The notes: a model not told the origin generated them from the letters alone. 64,000 nucleotides of DNA from Cryptomeria japonica (GCF_030272615.1 NC_081406.1:399542939-399606938); one strand, 5' to 3'; positions 33,216 through 44,276 are shown, counted from the stretch's first letter. Numbers and translations are program-made.

Positions 33216-34559
33216 TCAGCTGGCCTATTCAGATGGCTATTTCCGGCAAGTCAGTTTGAGCAGTTGGTCTTCCAGCATTTTTTGGTGCTATTCTTGGCAA
33301 GGATTCTGCAGCTTAGCTCAGATGACTATTTTTGGCAGTTCAGTTCAGAGCCCCAACTCAGTTCAGTTTTGGTGATTTCCAGCACTTCAATCTCCGACTC
33401 AATTTGGCAATAATCAATATTTGAGGAGAAGGTATTTTAATATATTAATACCTTAGGCATGAGGTATTAATATTTGATTATTTTATGGATGGACGACTTA
33501 GGAAGGGAGAAAATATTAATTTTATCCCAAGTCTATTTGGGCGAAATTTGCATGACTTCAAGGGGTTCGTCATGGTGTTAATAAGTAAATTATAACTCAA
33601 GGCAAATGGGGCGATTTTCTAAGTATATTGCGTTAGTAATATTTTTTTATTTGGAAGTCATAGTTGGGCGCCCACTTTACACTTTATTTTATGACACTTA
33701 TATTTATTAAAAAGGGCGATTTTGGGTGAATGTGAATTGGGCGAACTTGTGCAAGGAAATGAAATGAAATGAAATGAAATGCTAAATGTGGATGAAATGG
33801 AATGGCATTTGGTTTGGGCATATTTGGAGTGCATTTGAATTTGAATTTGGTTGGCAAAAAGTTATAAATAAGTGACTTGGGCTCTCATTTTGGTATCGAG
33901 AGAAAATATATTGTTATGCTATCGGAATGACTCCAGACATTCTTCGAGGGTGAATACCTCCTAGATCCTTCCTTCCGGTTTCGAGTGTGAGACATCACTC
34001 CTAGCTGTGGCGCGTAGTTGTGAGATTTTTGGTGATTTTTGGGTGTGTTGGTGAAGATTTGTGTGCTGCTGGTTTTTTGGTGTTGTTGGTGTGTGCCAGC
34101 TGAAAGTGTATTTTGCTCGTAGCTACCTGTGTGTTGAATGCATCATTCTGGGTGAGGGCTCGTTGGAAGCGTACCGGAGAGACGATAAGTCTCGTATATT
34201 GGCGTGGCATTTGGAGAACTCTCCAATTTTTAGTTGCAAATCGAACTATTCAGCAAAAACGCCATTTCCAAAATTGCATTGGGATGCGTGCATTATTGTT
34301 GGTGCTCTTCAGTGCAGTTTCGAGGTATTGTTTTGTTTGCTTATGTCATACGCTTCATTTGCTTCTGATTTGGCATGATTCTATGGGGTTTTGAGTGAGT
34401 TACAAGCAATTTAGTGGGTTTCGGGATGGCTGGTTTTGCGTTTTCCTTGTATTTGATTTCAGAACAGCAAGTAGTATTATTGGTTAGAATGTGTTAGCGA
34501 ATTCATAAGATATGTACTTCACTCTACCTCCTTTCACATTTCTATCATTGTAAGAATTG

Positions 34560-34870
34560 CTTCAATAGTACTGACCAATTCATTCTATGTTGTATTTCCC
34601 GTTGAACAAGTGGAAAAGGATGGCTCAGCCGCCTGTATGTTTGTAATTCAGTTTTGTCCTCCCACTGAGCAAGTGGTTGAGTGATATTGTCCTCCAGCTG
34701 AGATATGCGGTTGAGTGATAGTTTCATTTAAAAGTCCTCCCGCTGCATAAGCGGTAGAGTGATTTGGTTCTATTATGCTTTGTTGCCTTGGCTGGTTTAC
34801 CGCCAAGTTTGTGTTCTTCATCCCGCTGAAAAGTGGAAGGGGCTGGCTTGCCGCCCAGTTTTGTAATTGC
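34560..34870. repeat. Short tandem array of CCTCCCGCTGAGCAAGCGG-like units
   Basis: About six units of 35-60 bp with a CTCCCGCTGARMAAGYGG core followed by TTGAGTGAT or GCTCAGCCGCC, near 34600, 34655, 34693, 34735, 34770 and 34822. CCGCTGAAAAGTGG/CCGCTGCATAAGCGG parts are partly self-complementary. Confidence 0.7.
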
Positions 34871-35083
34871 ATTATAATTTCCAGCGGATTAGAAAGCTAA
34901 CGAACCCCTTGTCACCATATGCTCTCACCTTCCCACATTGGGCTCTTGGTGATCAGAAAGTGGAAGGGTTACCTTTCATTGGCATTGGAATTATATTTCC
35001 TAACTTTAACGGGTGCATTGTAATGTTGCTGTGATTGTAACTGGAAACAAATTGAAAAAAATTGTTGGGGATATTACATCCCC

Positions 35084-36155
35084 TCTAGCAAATCTGATAT
35101 TCTTGAGGGAGAATTTATGAACTTATTTGTGGCGGAGTCGCAATCAAACCTAGACAAGTTTAGTTCCCAATAGATCTTCTATTAAATTGAAAATAGGAGA
35201 CCAATCTTACATAAATCATATTTGTTTAGAAGCCAAGGACCTCCATCAAAGACCCTCCCTCGTTCTGGATGAGATGAGAAGATGGTTGGAAAATAGCTTC
35301 TCGGTTTCTTTAAAATTCAATCACATTGGTGGTGTACAAGTTGGTTCCAGTCCAGAGTTTTTGTTCTTTCGACCAATGAAAGGCCCTATAAATCTACCTA
35401 TGAGAGCTCTATTTATCAAGGTCTACAGTCTTCAATCCATTCAATTAATGCTAAATGAAAATAAAGGGTAGCCATCTTTAAGTACAATCCATTTTTTTAT
35501 TTTTACATATTGCAGGAATGTGCTCAATTCAAAATGAAGGATATAACCTTATAGGTGAGTAGGCCATGCTGTACTCCCTGGAATGGAATATAAAAATGCT
35601 AATTAGTTAAGGATTTGGCATTGGTTGGATTTTTAATCGAAGTATGCTAGAAACAAGTTGCGTAGAATCATGGAAGAGATCAGTTTGTAATAAAAATGTA
35701 ATGAAAAGAAAAGCACTTAATTTCTTTTGCCTCTTGACAGTAACTTCCAAACAGCACAGTTAAATGGAAAAAAAATTCAAGTATGGAACAGAATAGATAC
35801 TTGCATGTGTTGTATGTGAAACTCTAAAATTCAATATTGCACCTTTAGTAAGAATGAAAACAGTGACAATGGAATTAGTCAATGACAAATCAAAGCCGTG
35901 GAATATCAAAAAATATAGCCCTGAACCAATCTATCATTTTGAATTTTAAAACCTCTACAAAATTTATAGCATTTTTTTGAAAAGACAACATTCTAATTCT
36001 TATCAACTATGAAAATTATTAATTTATTCTTATTAAAATAAGGAAACATAAACTAAATGCTTTTCCTGATAGTTAAATACTTTTCTACGTAGTTTTTAAG
36101 TTTAGATTTTTTTCCTTATGTTTATGATACAATGGAGCAAAGATCTGCCGCTTAC
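35084..36155 (-). other. NRPE1 intron sequence, with an unidentified plus-strand ORF
   Basis: Lies downstream of the last visible NRPE1 exon. A plus ORF at 35187-35471 (94 codons) is followed by a TATTGCAG acceptor-like site (35508) and a TTATAG/GTGAGT donor-like site (35551). I do not recognise the protein and see no other exon for it, so I do not call a gene. The rest is AT-rich. Confidence 0.4.
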
Positions 36156-36270
36156 CATTACATAGTCAATGCCACTCCCAATTTTCGCTTCCTTTTCAGG
36201 ATGGTGACAAAGAACTTTTCCTGTTACTTCTTTTTCATCTTCAGTTGTTAATTTGTCTCCATCCTGATAG
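36156..36270 (-). CDS. NRPE1: NRPE1 exon: start of the DeCL domain
   Basis: 115-bp exon on the minus strand, bounded by acceptor ATTATGACAG and donor GTAAGCGG. The preceding exon ends with two codon bases (AG) and this one supplies the third, so the frame runs on as SSYQDGDKLTTEDEKEV, then VLCHHPEKEAKIGSGIDYV. This is the beginning of the DeCL (defective chloroplasts and leaves-like, DUF3223) domain that closes Pol IV and Pol V largest subunits. Spacing from the EILQDVQPLMQSMKKI helix in the previous exon matches Arabidopsis NRPE1 as I recall it. The exon ends in phase 0. The rest of DeCL (SRCF...DFSY region) was not found. Confidence 0.9.
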
Positions 36271-37188
36271 CTGTCATAATATAAGAAAATTCATATCAGT
36301 TTTTCAGTAAAAGCAATCTGAACACCATTCACTTTAAAAGAAAATGTTTTGCATTATTTATTACAACACATAATAAAAGTAAGTTATAAACAATATTGGG
36401 ATATAAATTTTTGCTTTCCCAGTAAAATAAGTTCTAATTAACGTTCAATACCTTGGGAACTTTTCTCAAACACAGTTCTCAGAATTTTTCTTCCCATTTC
36501 TACATCCTTCTACCTTCATCAATCAACAACTCAGGGACACATCATCTCTCCTCTTTCTGTACTTCACCTTATAGCACTTTCAATTCCCAGCTCTATTGTT
36601 GTCTAGTTTGCATGGTCTTATTCACAATATTACTTTCTTTCTTTTTACAGATGCTTAATATGGCAAATGAACATATTTGCTAAAAAAACAAACTAGTTAC
36701 GAAATAATTTAAACCAGGTACCAGTCCTAGTTTGGTACGCCTTTGGATATGGCCAAGGTGCACACCAAGGCATGGCAGTTCGTCTGTGGCGAAACCGGAT
36801 GTTTGGCTGCCAGATTCATTTAAAAATTTGCAAAATATTTTTTTTTTTGAAGTCCAATACTTGGAAAAAGTGAAATGAAACCCTAAAAGTGAGTTTTAAA
36901 CAATTAGGGAGGTTATATTTTCTCATTTCTTCTGCAAGCAACTGTTTTTTTTCTTGTATGTTGAGAAAAGTTTGGCTTCTAGCATCAAATAGGAATTAAA
37001 GATCAATTGTTGAATCTTGATCAAGTGTTGCAGCTCCATTGCCTGAAAGAGGGAAGTCTTTTTAAAAAAAATTCATCCATTTTTGTTTCACAGACATGAA
37101 ACATGATTTATTTAGTTTACCTATTATTTTCCTGTCTTTTATTTTTGTTTTGAATGTGTTCATAAAATTTCTTGCCATAGGAACTAGA

Positions 37189-37528
37189 ATGGCATCTAAC
37201 TCTTCCTCCATAGGCACAAATGAACAACAAAAACACAAAACAGATCCAAATTCTCCTCTATGAAAATATGTTGATATTATACGACCACTTCCAGCAGGTG
37301 GGAGATTCAGTTGGAAATGCTAGCAATGTGATGTAGAACGTAATAGTTCATATTTTCAGGTGGCAGGCCATTTGTGTGGAACACCAAGAAGAGGCATCAA
37401 AAAATTGCGGTGTGCCTATACCACAAGAGACAGCATTAAATATAGTAGGGAGCATAAAGAAGCAGAAGAGATAGAAGCACGTAGATCAAATCAGCCCATT
37501 TAAGAAAAATCACAAGGAATGCATCCCT
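37189..37528 (+). pseudogene. hAT2a transposase, 5' part (BED finger)
   Basis: Starts at ATG 37189 (ASNSSSIGTNEQ...). A variant BED finger follows, with FSWKC...QC, RNSSYFQVAGHLCG and GIKKLRCAY (37300-37420). A TGA/TAG lies inside it (WKC-stop-QC) and another stop precedes KYVDIIR. The frame is cut at 37528 by the gypsy LTR inside GGAATGCATCC and resumes at 49174. The same region is uninterrupted in hAT2b (29880-30160, minus). Confidence 0.85.
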
Positions 37529-37864
37529 TGTTTAGTCCTAAATGTATAGTTGATGGCTAATCAGATAACACAGTATTCCCTGCACATGCCAAGCATTCAT
37601 GGAACAAAACACTGTACCTTACAACATTTTATGCCAATGATAATAGATAGACCAGAAAGTTATATCTTTATTCCAATGTCCCGAATTGTTCATACATAAT
37701 CCCCCCTGCCGAGGATCCAACCCAACAATATATAGACCCGACGGTTGACCAAGATGCCAACCGTCACCAACTCCCAACTATCCGACGGGAACCTCTCGGC
37801 AACAGCAAAACATAAACACACTTATAATTATTATTCGTACTGACATACGTATTTACCCCTAACA
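37529..37864 (-). repeat. 3' LTR of gypsy F
   Basis: 336 bp, TGTTTAGTCC...CCCCTAACA as read on the plus strand (in minus sense TGTTAGGGG...CTAAACA). It differs from the other LTR by about eight substitutions plus an inverted hairpin loop (37743-37762). Confidence 0.95.
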
Positions 37865-37880
37865 TTAGCCCCCCCAAAAA
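37865..37880 (-). other. Polypurine tract of gypsy F
   Basis: Minus strand TTTTTGGGGGGGCTAA directly before the LTR start TGTTAGGGG. Confidence 0.85.
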
Positions 37881-38024
37881 CGTAGTTGTCTTCCAGACGA
37901 CTCAGACAAGAGAAAATGAAAAACATAGCTAAGACCGAGAAGAGGGAGGAGGCATCCCTGTAGTGGTCGCGGGAGGCAACTGCTCTCCGGCCTGGAGTTT
38001 CAGGTTCTTTTCTGCTACTAACTG

Positions 38025-38297
38025 TCATTCCCGAGCTTTCTTTACCATGTGAGCAGCTTCCATCAGCGTTTTATCTTTTTGTTCCAATTGGGAAGTGAGC
38101 TCCGCCACCTGGGCTGCCAATGCCTGTGCCTCCTTCTCCTGCATGCTACATCGGGCCTCACATGTAGTCATCTTCATTTCCATCTCCTTCCTCAAGCTCT
38201 TTTCAACTGTGGCCAACTCCGTCTGTTTCCTGCTTTCTTTTTCCAGGGTTACTATGTACATCTGTTGGGCCTCTTTCTCCGCTTGATGTTGCCGCAT
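38025..38297 (-). pseudogene. Coiled-coil segment, 3' end of gypsy F accessory ORF
   Basis: 90 open codons rich in Glu, Lys, Gln and Ala with a heptad look (LEKESRKQTELATVEKSL, AQALAAQVAELTSQLEQ). It is a probable coiled coil for self-association. It follows the accessory ORF in the same strand but is separated from it by stops (38300-38880), so I treat it as the decayed C-terminus rather than a separate gene. Confidence 0.5.
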
Positions 38298-38877
38298 CTA
38301 TAAGTACACCTCTCGAAAAGATCCCTCCATACTGCGGAAGGTGGTGCCTAAGGTGCCTGAGCCCCCTATCAAGCGCCTGTAGGTCCAGTTCTGAATCATC
38401 TCAGGTGTACTATTATCCGGCCATCCCTGCTGCTCAAGATGTTGTGTGAACTCCTCTTTGCACCCCTGAGCCATGAAATGGCACAGCTATGTAGCGTCCG
38501 CTAAATTACCGGCCTCCATCTGTCTAGTAAGCTGAGCCATGCCCCGTGCAACATTTGAGAGTCCTTGTAGCTCTGCCAGGAATCGTCTGAGTGAGCCTGC
38601 TGGGTCATTCGGATCAGGTAGTGTGATGTGGAGTCCGATGAGAGTCCCCTCCAGGCCACTGCTCCGCTCGTCCCTTCCCTGTTGCTCCTGATCAATAGGT
38701 CTTCCCTCATCTGGGACAGTAACCTCTATCTGGAGTCACGCCTGGCCCGATGGTCATGTTATGTGGTGCGGGGGAGGGGGGAAGGTGTGGGGCGAGTGCG
38801 AACTGTCCCAGCCATCCATCCAACGAAGCGTCTATATCCTCATCTGTCAGAGTATCCAAGGCTGCCTCTAAGTTAGC

Positions 38878-40348
38878 TCATGTCGTACCAATCTCTGCTG
38901 CCATCGTACCAGTCCCCGTTCCCGTCGTACTAGTTCCTACTGCCGCTGTACCGGTCTCTGCTGCCATCGTACCAGTTCCTACTTCCATCGTACCAGTTCC
39001 TGTTGTACCAGTTTCTGCTGCCACAGTGCAAGTTTTTGTACCAGTTTCTGCTGCCAGTACGGCTAAACTAATCTGTGGCAACGATACTCGTCGTTGTGCC
39101 GGCGGCTCCCCTTCTCCAATCTTCTAGAATAATACCCCCACGGGTCGTACATCTCCTACTAGGCTGGCGACTGCAAGCGCCTCTTGAGGTACCAAGTGTG
39201 TCGAGGCCAAATTTTGAGGGCATAAACTTTACCCTTGTGCTCTTCCATTGTGCCCGCAATCCCCCTTGTTGCTCTTCTTCTTCATCTTCTTCCTGCTGGC
39301 ACGACTCTGTTTCCTCCCCCTCTACGGTGGTGTGTTCCGATAGATGGAATCCTTCATCCCCACTTTCCGTTTCTTCCGCTTCCTCGGACTCCTCGGCACT
39401 GCTTACCTCTTCCACTTCCATAGATGTGTCTAGCTTCCTCCTCTTCCGTGTGGGCTGCGCTGTGTCGCCAAGGATGTCCAGGTGAATGTAGTAGTACATA
39501 GTGGGTTTATTTGGTTCGACCCGTCCGTGAGGTTCAAACGTCCCCCAATCCTCTGGTGGTACCTATAGGCGTACTACATCTAGGAACAAGCTGATGGCAT
39601 GATGGCACTTGTAGAATGCATTGTGCTCTAATCTCAGGAAGTCGTGAAGGGGTTCTGCCAGGAGTTGCCCCCAATTGCACACTTTCCCGCATCTGATCCC
39701 GTTCATTAACCCAATCATCCATATGGCGATATCTGAGGCCCGGTTGGCCCCTGTCAGGCGGCTTTTAACCAGGTCCATCAACATCCTCCACTCTCCTGGT
39801 GCAATAAAACTACGCTTCATTCCTCTGCTGTCGACCCAAACGCTCTTCCACTGTTCTTCTGTGAGGTTGTCTCGGCACACCAGGTCTATCAACCATTTTT
39901 TCTTTTCTCTAGTAAGGTTTTTGGTTGGTTTGGCAGCAGTTGCTCCTTTATCTAGTATGCCAAATACACGCCTAAAATCCTCAGGTTTGAATGAAACCCG
40001 CACTGTGTGCCCTTGAAACTGGATGACTGAAGCTCGTTCGTGAGGGTTATACCTGGATACCATGGTCCGTAGGACTGGCTCGAACTCTTTAATGTTAAAT
40101 ATGGGCATTTGCACAGCGTGGTCAACCTGTGCTTTTTTAAGCGATTCCTTCATCACATGGTCTGGAGGGTTTTCCTCCCACGAGGTACGGCATTCACTGC
40201 CAGTCACACTCTCGAATGCTACGTTTGCGACTGTGAGTTCCTTTGAGTCCTTCGTTGCCTTCAGTCTGCTCCTAGTTTTCCTGCTACTGGCAGGCTCTGT
40301 GGCAGTCATGGTTGTACTGCAACTGCCTTTCTCTGCCCTTCTGCCCAT
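38878..40348 (-). pseudogene. Gypsy F accessory ORF (mobile-domain-like, then acidic and repeat regions)
   Basis: From ATG 40348: a globular N-terminal domain of about 200 residues with NPHERA, FRRVFGI, PGEWRMLMDLV, IWMIGLMNGIRCGKVCNWGQ and FYKCHHAISLFLDVV. After one TAG (39563-39565) the same frame runs on: YYYIHLDILGD, a basic KRRKLD (possible nuclear signal), a strongly acidic Glu/Ser stretch and a basic end. A different frame (39081-38878) holds repeated AAETGT-type units from a short tandem repeat. This position after integrase is where some plant gypsy elements carry an extra or env-like ORF. I see no signal peptide or membrane segment. The domain recalls plant mobile-domain proteins, but the function is unknown. 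Confidence 0.6.
38880..39060. repeat. Short tandem repeat CGTACCAGTTCCTGCTGCCAT
   Basis: About eight units of 15-30 bp sharing GTACCAGTYYCTRCTGCC, encoding Thr-Gly-Thr-Met-Ala-Ala-Glu-type repeats on the minus strand. Confidence 0.85.
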
Positions 40349-40419
40349 ACCCCTTCCTGAGTCGGTATTATAACCGCCTGACAGATTGTCTCACCAGTTG
40401 GTGCAGCCCATTGTGTCAC

Positions 40420-41060
40420 TTTTCGCTTCCTTGTTGTACGGCCTCCTTATTTGTCCTGCTCAAAGCCTACTGTACAGATATCTCTGCCTGTCCACCTGGT
40501 ACCTTACGCCGTAAGGATCTCCCTATTTGTCTGACTGATGTCATACGCCGTACGGACTTCACCTTATGGGTGGGGTTGATGCTAGTTGTCGTACGGATGT
40601 TGCTGGCCGTACGGATGGTATTGGCCGTACGGATACTGTTGGTCGTACGAATGCCTCTGTCTGTCTAGCAACTGTCGCTGCTTGTTGCCGTACGGATATC
40701 TCTGTTGTCGCTGTTGATTGTCGTATGGGTCTCTTTGCTCTGTACATCCTGGCGGAAATGGGTCGTACACCGTACGGTGGGGGACTACCTTCGGAGGCTA
40801 TGGACATACGGTAGCTCCGTACGTCGTACGGTACTACCAGTTGGTAATGCCTTGCTTCTCCTAAGTCGTACTTGTACGACAGTTGGTTTGCTTTTCCTGG
40901 TCCAATTCCAGTCCCTGTATGTCGTACATCGTACGGAGCCTGTGTATCGTGCCTGCGCTCCCCTTCCGATGAGTTTGTATACCGTACGGTATGACCTCTG
41001 CGTTGCACTGTGGACTCTTTCCTGCACGTTGTACGTCGTACGGTATAGCCTTCAGATTTT
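40420..41060. repeat. CCGTACGG palindrome cluster
   Basis: About 20 occurrences of the palindromic CGTACG or near-forms (CCGTACGGAT, GTCGTACGG, TCGTACA) in 640 bp, spaced 15-40 bp. On the minus strand they fall in one open frame (40559-41008), giving SVRP / YDVR repeats (tandem SVRPIPSVRPATSVRQ). The same hexamer recurs elsewhere in gypsy F (43156, 46411, 47690, 47837) but not noticeably outside it. Confidence 0.8.
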
Positions 41061-41390
41061 TGTGCCCTCTTGATCGTTCACACCATGCACTATGCGGAAT
41101 TGTCCCCTCTTGTGTATCCGTAAACGTACTCCTGACTGTTGTCTCTGTCCTTGCAATATTCCCCTGATCCGTATGGTGTACTAATTCCCTTCATATGCCC
41201 AGTCTTGTCTGTCTGTCGGGTCCATCATCCTGCATTGTGTCTAATGAGGCTTTGTGGGCGTTTTTATAAGCTTTTCCCTTCGCCAGAATTAGGGTTAGGT
41301 AAAAATGCCTTATAAATTTAATATAAAATAATTGTTTCTTCAGCAGTCTTACTTTTTCCCTATTATTTTTACTTCTACTTGCCTGGTTTT

Positions 41391-42390
41391 TTAATTTGTT
41401 CCTACCTGCTGATTGAGTTTCGAATATGCTTTTTTCCAGTACCTCTCTTCCTCACCCTTCCAAGCCCCTAGTTTTTCTAGTCGTCTTGTTTCTTTCATCT
41501 GGCACAGCTTTTTCAATATTAGCTTCCACGCCTTTAATTTGTCCAGGTACCTCTTGGCCTGATTGTGCTCTCTAGTTGCCCTCCTGCAAGTCCCTGGCCA
41601 GTTTACTATATTTGTTTTTCCAGTTGCAAGGTTCCCCTGTCTCCTTTGTTTCCATCTGGTTGGCCTATTACTTTGCTTTTTACTCCCTTCCTTCCTTGGT
41701 TCAACATTCCTCATCTTATCCTCCTTCCATTTCTTGTTTAGTTCCCATTTGGAGTCTCCCTCCTTATTGTTCCTCCTCTTCACTCCTGGTGTATTGTTGG
41801 GTGTCCTCATTTTTATTTCTGAGTCATGTAACCAAGTACACACATGTGGTAGTCTTCTGTAGCATTCTTGGGCGCAGCAGGTCCCTACGTATTCTAGGTC
41901 CCATATTTTGTCCACCAGTGGTGCGGGTCCCACACCCTTGTAGCGATCGTCAATGTACCGGTCCCCGTATTGGTGGTACCATTTTACTCTTTCTTCGTCG
42001 ATTTCCGGTGGTCCAGCCAGGTTGGGAATCACCCGATATAATGAGTTAGGTTCGGCTTTCACCTCGCCTGCTCCGGATGCGATGACAAATAGATCCTCTG
42101 TCTTCAGTACCACTTTTAAACATGGTCCTAGGGTTGGGGCGTATTGGTGGTACCATTTTACTCTTTCTTCGTCGATTTCCGGTGGTCCAGCCAGGTTGGG
42201 AATCACCCGATATAATGAGTTAGGTTCGGCTTTCACCTCGCCTGCTCCGGATGCGATGACAAATAGATCCTCTGTCTTCAGTACCACTTTTAAACATGGT
42301 CCTAGGGTTGCCCCATATACTTCCAGGTTGAGTTCATCCTCTAGGTCTCCCGGCTCCCCTTCTTTAAGCAGGTTCTCAGTTTTCCTCCGA
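41391..42390 (-). pseudogene. Post-integrase basic tail of gypsy F pol, with exact 58-codon duplication
   Basis: An open frame of 298 codons (41391-42287) follows integrase. The first part contains two identical 58-residue units (GEVKAEPNSLYRVIPNLAGP, DEERVKWYHQY) caused by a 174-bp tandem duplication (41967 and 42141). A CC..CY...PHVCTWLH stretch follows. The remainder is very basic (RRNNKEGDSKWELNKKWK). Role unknown; it may be a C-terminal targeting or nucleic-acid-binding extension of Pol. A stop near 42392 separates it from integrase. Confidence 0.5.
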
Positions 42391-42392
42391 GC

Positions 42393-43925
42393 TTATGCTT
42401 CTTCGTCAATGTCATATGCCACGTATCCCTCCCGAGCTCCTTCGTATGGCGCCCGTTTTTTCCAATATCCTGAGACCCGTACCCACACAGCTGGGTCTCT
42501 GAAATACGCATTCGTGAGATGTTTGTGAATCCTGGGAACTGCTACACCTTCCACCCTTTTTGGTACAAGTCGTTCTTCCATGGCCGATAAGGGTTTTGCC
42601 CAGTCTTCATCCCTTCGATAGGGTTCCTCTTGTACTACCGGGTCTTCCTTGATCTCCTTGTCTTGACCAATGGTCCAATGTCCTCTCGTGGCATATCCTA
42701 GCATGTTGATCCTAATCACAAGTTTATTTCTTTCCCTGTAGATTTTTAACTTGGAACCGTTCACGGGGTCCCTGATCGGATTGTTATCCAGAGTTGCGAG
42801 TTTCACTAATCTGTTACTGCCGACCTCTCTGATTTTATAGGGCCCGAGCCAACGGACTTTGAACTTCCCTGGTCGGAGTTCGTTCCAACCATTATACTTC
42901 AAAACTAACTATCCCGGTCAGAAGTTGGCTTTCCGCAGATGCTGGTCGTGCCAATGCTTTCGCCGACGTCGTGCCACCTCAATCGCCCATTGTGCCATCA
43001 GTCTCCGTTCATCCATCTTTACCAACCCATCCAGCCTTGCATTCATGCTTTTGGTGTCCCCTAATCGATTTTCTACCGCCACCCGAAGGCTTGGCACAGT
43101 GTACTCGGCTGGTACCACTGCCTCCTGCCCATACATGAGTTGGAACGGTGTATGCCCGGTAGTGACTTTGTATGTTGTACGGTAGGCCCATAGCACGACT
43201 GGTAGTCTTTCCTCCCAGTCCTCTTGTTCCACTCCACATGACTGGTAAATTATTGATACCAGCACTTTGTTGGTTGCCAGGGCCTGCCCATTAGCGCGGG
43301 GATAGTACGAGCTGGATAGGTTATGGAATATTTTTAATTCCACGGTCATGGTACGGATTACCTGGTTGACGAAGTGCACTCCACTGTCACTAGTGATTCG
43401 AAGTGGTATCTCGTACCTAGTGACAATTTGTTCGTACAAGAACCGTGTCGTACTCAAAGTTGTGTTATCGGGCAAGGCCCTAGCTTCTCCCCACTTAGTG
43501 AGGTATTCTGTGGCTACCACAATGTACTTGCACCGGTGTAGGCTACTTGGTTTCAGAGGTCCCACAAAGTCCAAACCCCATCGTTCGAATAGTTCTTGTG
43601 GCTGGGAAGGAAAGAGAGGCATGAAGTCCCTCTTGAGGGGTTTTCCAGCTCGTTGACAGGTGTCGCATCCGGTCACCCACGCTCGGGCGTCCGTGTGTAC
43701 AGTTGGCCACCATAGCCCTGCCAGAATCACTTTCCTGGCGGTTGCATCTGGTCCCATATGTCCACCTGCCAATCCGTCGTGTGCCTCCTTTAGTACACCG
43801 CGAACTTCCTCCTCCATGACACACCTCCTCAAGATTTGGTCGGGGCCCATCTTATATAGAAGTCCATTAATTAGTTGGAAGGTTTTACTCTTCAGTGCCA
43901 ATTTCCTCCGTTCCCCTGAAGGCAT
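42393..43925 (-). pseudogene. Gypsy F integrase with GPY/F module
   Basis: Frame 42918-43925 has the HHCC zinc domain (H...GGHMG...CDTCQRAG), then the catalytic core with Asp in ERWGLDFVGP, Asp in RITSDSGVHF and the ANGQ block. In that block the position normally held by the catalytic glutamate is leucine (CTG, 43278-43280). The C-terminal part is a GPY/F module in the adjoining frame (FKVRWLGPYKIREV, 42860-42780). A frame break lies at about 42905-42918. An intact integrase would insert the cDNA; here the active site is lost. No chromodomain follows. Confidence 0.95.
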
Positions 43926-43994
43926 CTCACTTGGAAATGTGGAAGTAGATAGGTACTGCCCTATCTTTTCATACCAGGTTGGTAGTATTGCAAT

Positions 43995-44264
43995 TTAGAA
44001 CAAGTGTGCATCTGGAAAGTCTTCGTTTACTCCCTCGCCCGGTTCTCTTGATCTAATCATTGATAGCTGATCCGCAATCACATGGGACTTCCCTGGCCGT
44101 ACGACAATGGTGAAGGTGAATTCTTGTAAAAGTTGTAGCCACCGACTTACCCTCCCTTGGATGATTGGTTTATTCACTAGGTACATTAGTGCCTGGTGGT
44201 CCACATAAAATGTGAACGGTGTGGCCAACAAGTAGTGTCGGAACTTCTGAACTGCATACACCAT
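43995..44264 (-). pseudogene. Gypsy F RNase H
   Basis: KFRHYLLATPFTFYVDHQAL, then VSRWLQLLQEFTF and GKSHVIADQLSM: the RT-linked RNase H of gypsy elements, with the Asp of YVDH and of the final AD(Q)LS. A TGA (44277-44279) cuts it from RT, and a TAA (about 43992) cuts it from the integrase linker. Confidence 0.9.
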
Positions 44265-44276
44265 CCCTAGTGCCTC

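Larger units (their letters stand above)
32870..35078. repeat. Solo LTR E (2.2 kb) with perfect target duplication
   Basis: It begins TGTAATGTACCC and ends GGGGATATTACA, the short inverted ends of an LTR. A perfect 5-bp duplication TCCCC flanks it (32865-32869 and 35079-35083). There is no primer site, polypurine tract or coding in between, so it is a solo LTR left by recombination between two LTRs. Most likely a Ty3/gypsy family given its size; the orientation cannot be set from the ends. It contains TACTATTTTTAGTA palindromes, a (GAAAT)n run (33751-33780) and a small tandem array (34560-34870). Confidence 0.85.

Noticed and set aside
35187-35471. 94-codon plus-strand ORF with nearby splice-like sites as a host gene
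   Set aside because: No recognisable family, no neighbouring exons, and it lies antisense in the NRPE1 3' region; chance or an old repeat is more likely.
39075-39485. 136-codon plus-strand ORF opposite the gypsy accessory ORF
   Set aside because: Shadow of the minus-strand acidic region; Ser/Pro-rich translation is the complement of Glu-rich codons.
41953-42528. 191-codon plus-strand ORF
   Set aside because: Antisense shadow of the duplicated post-integrase region.
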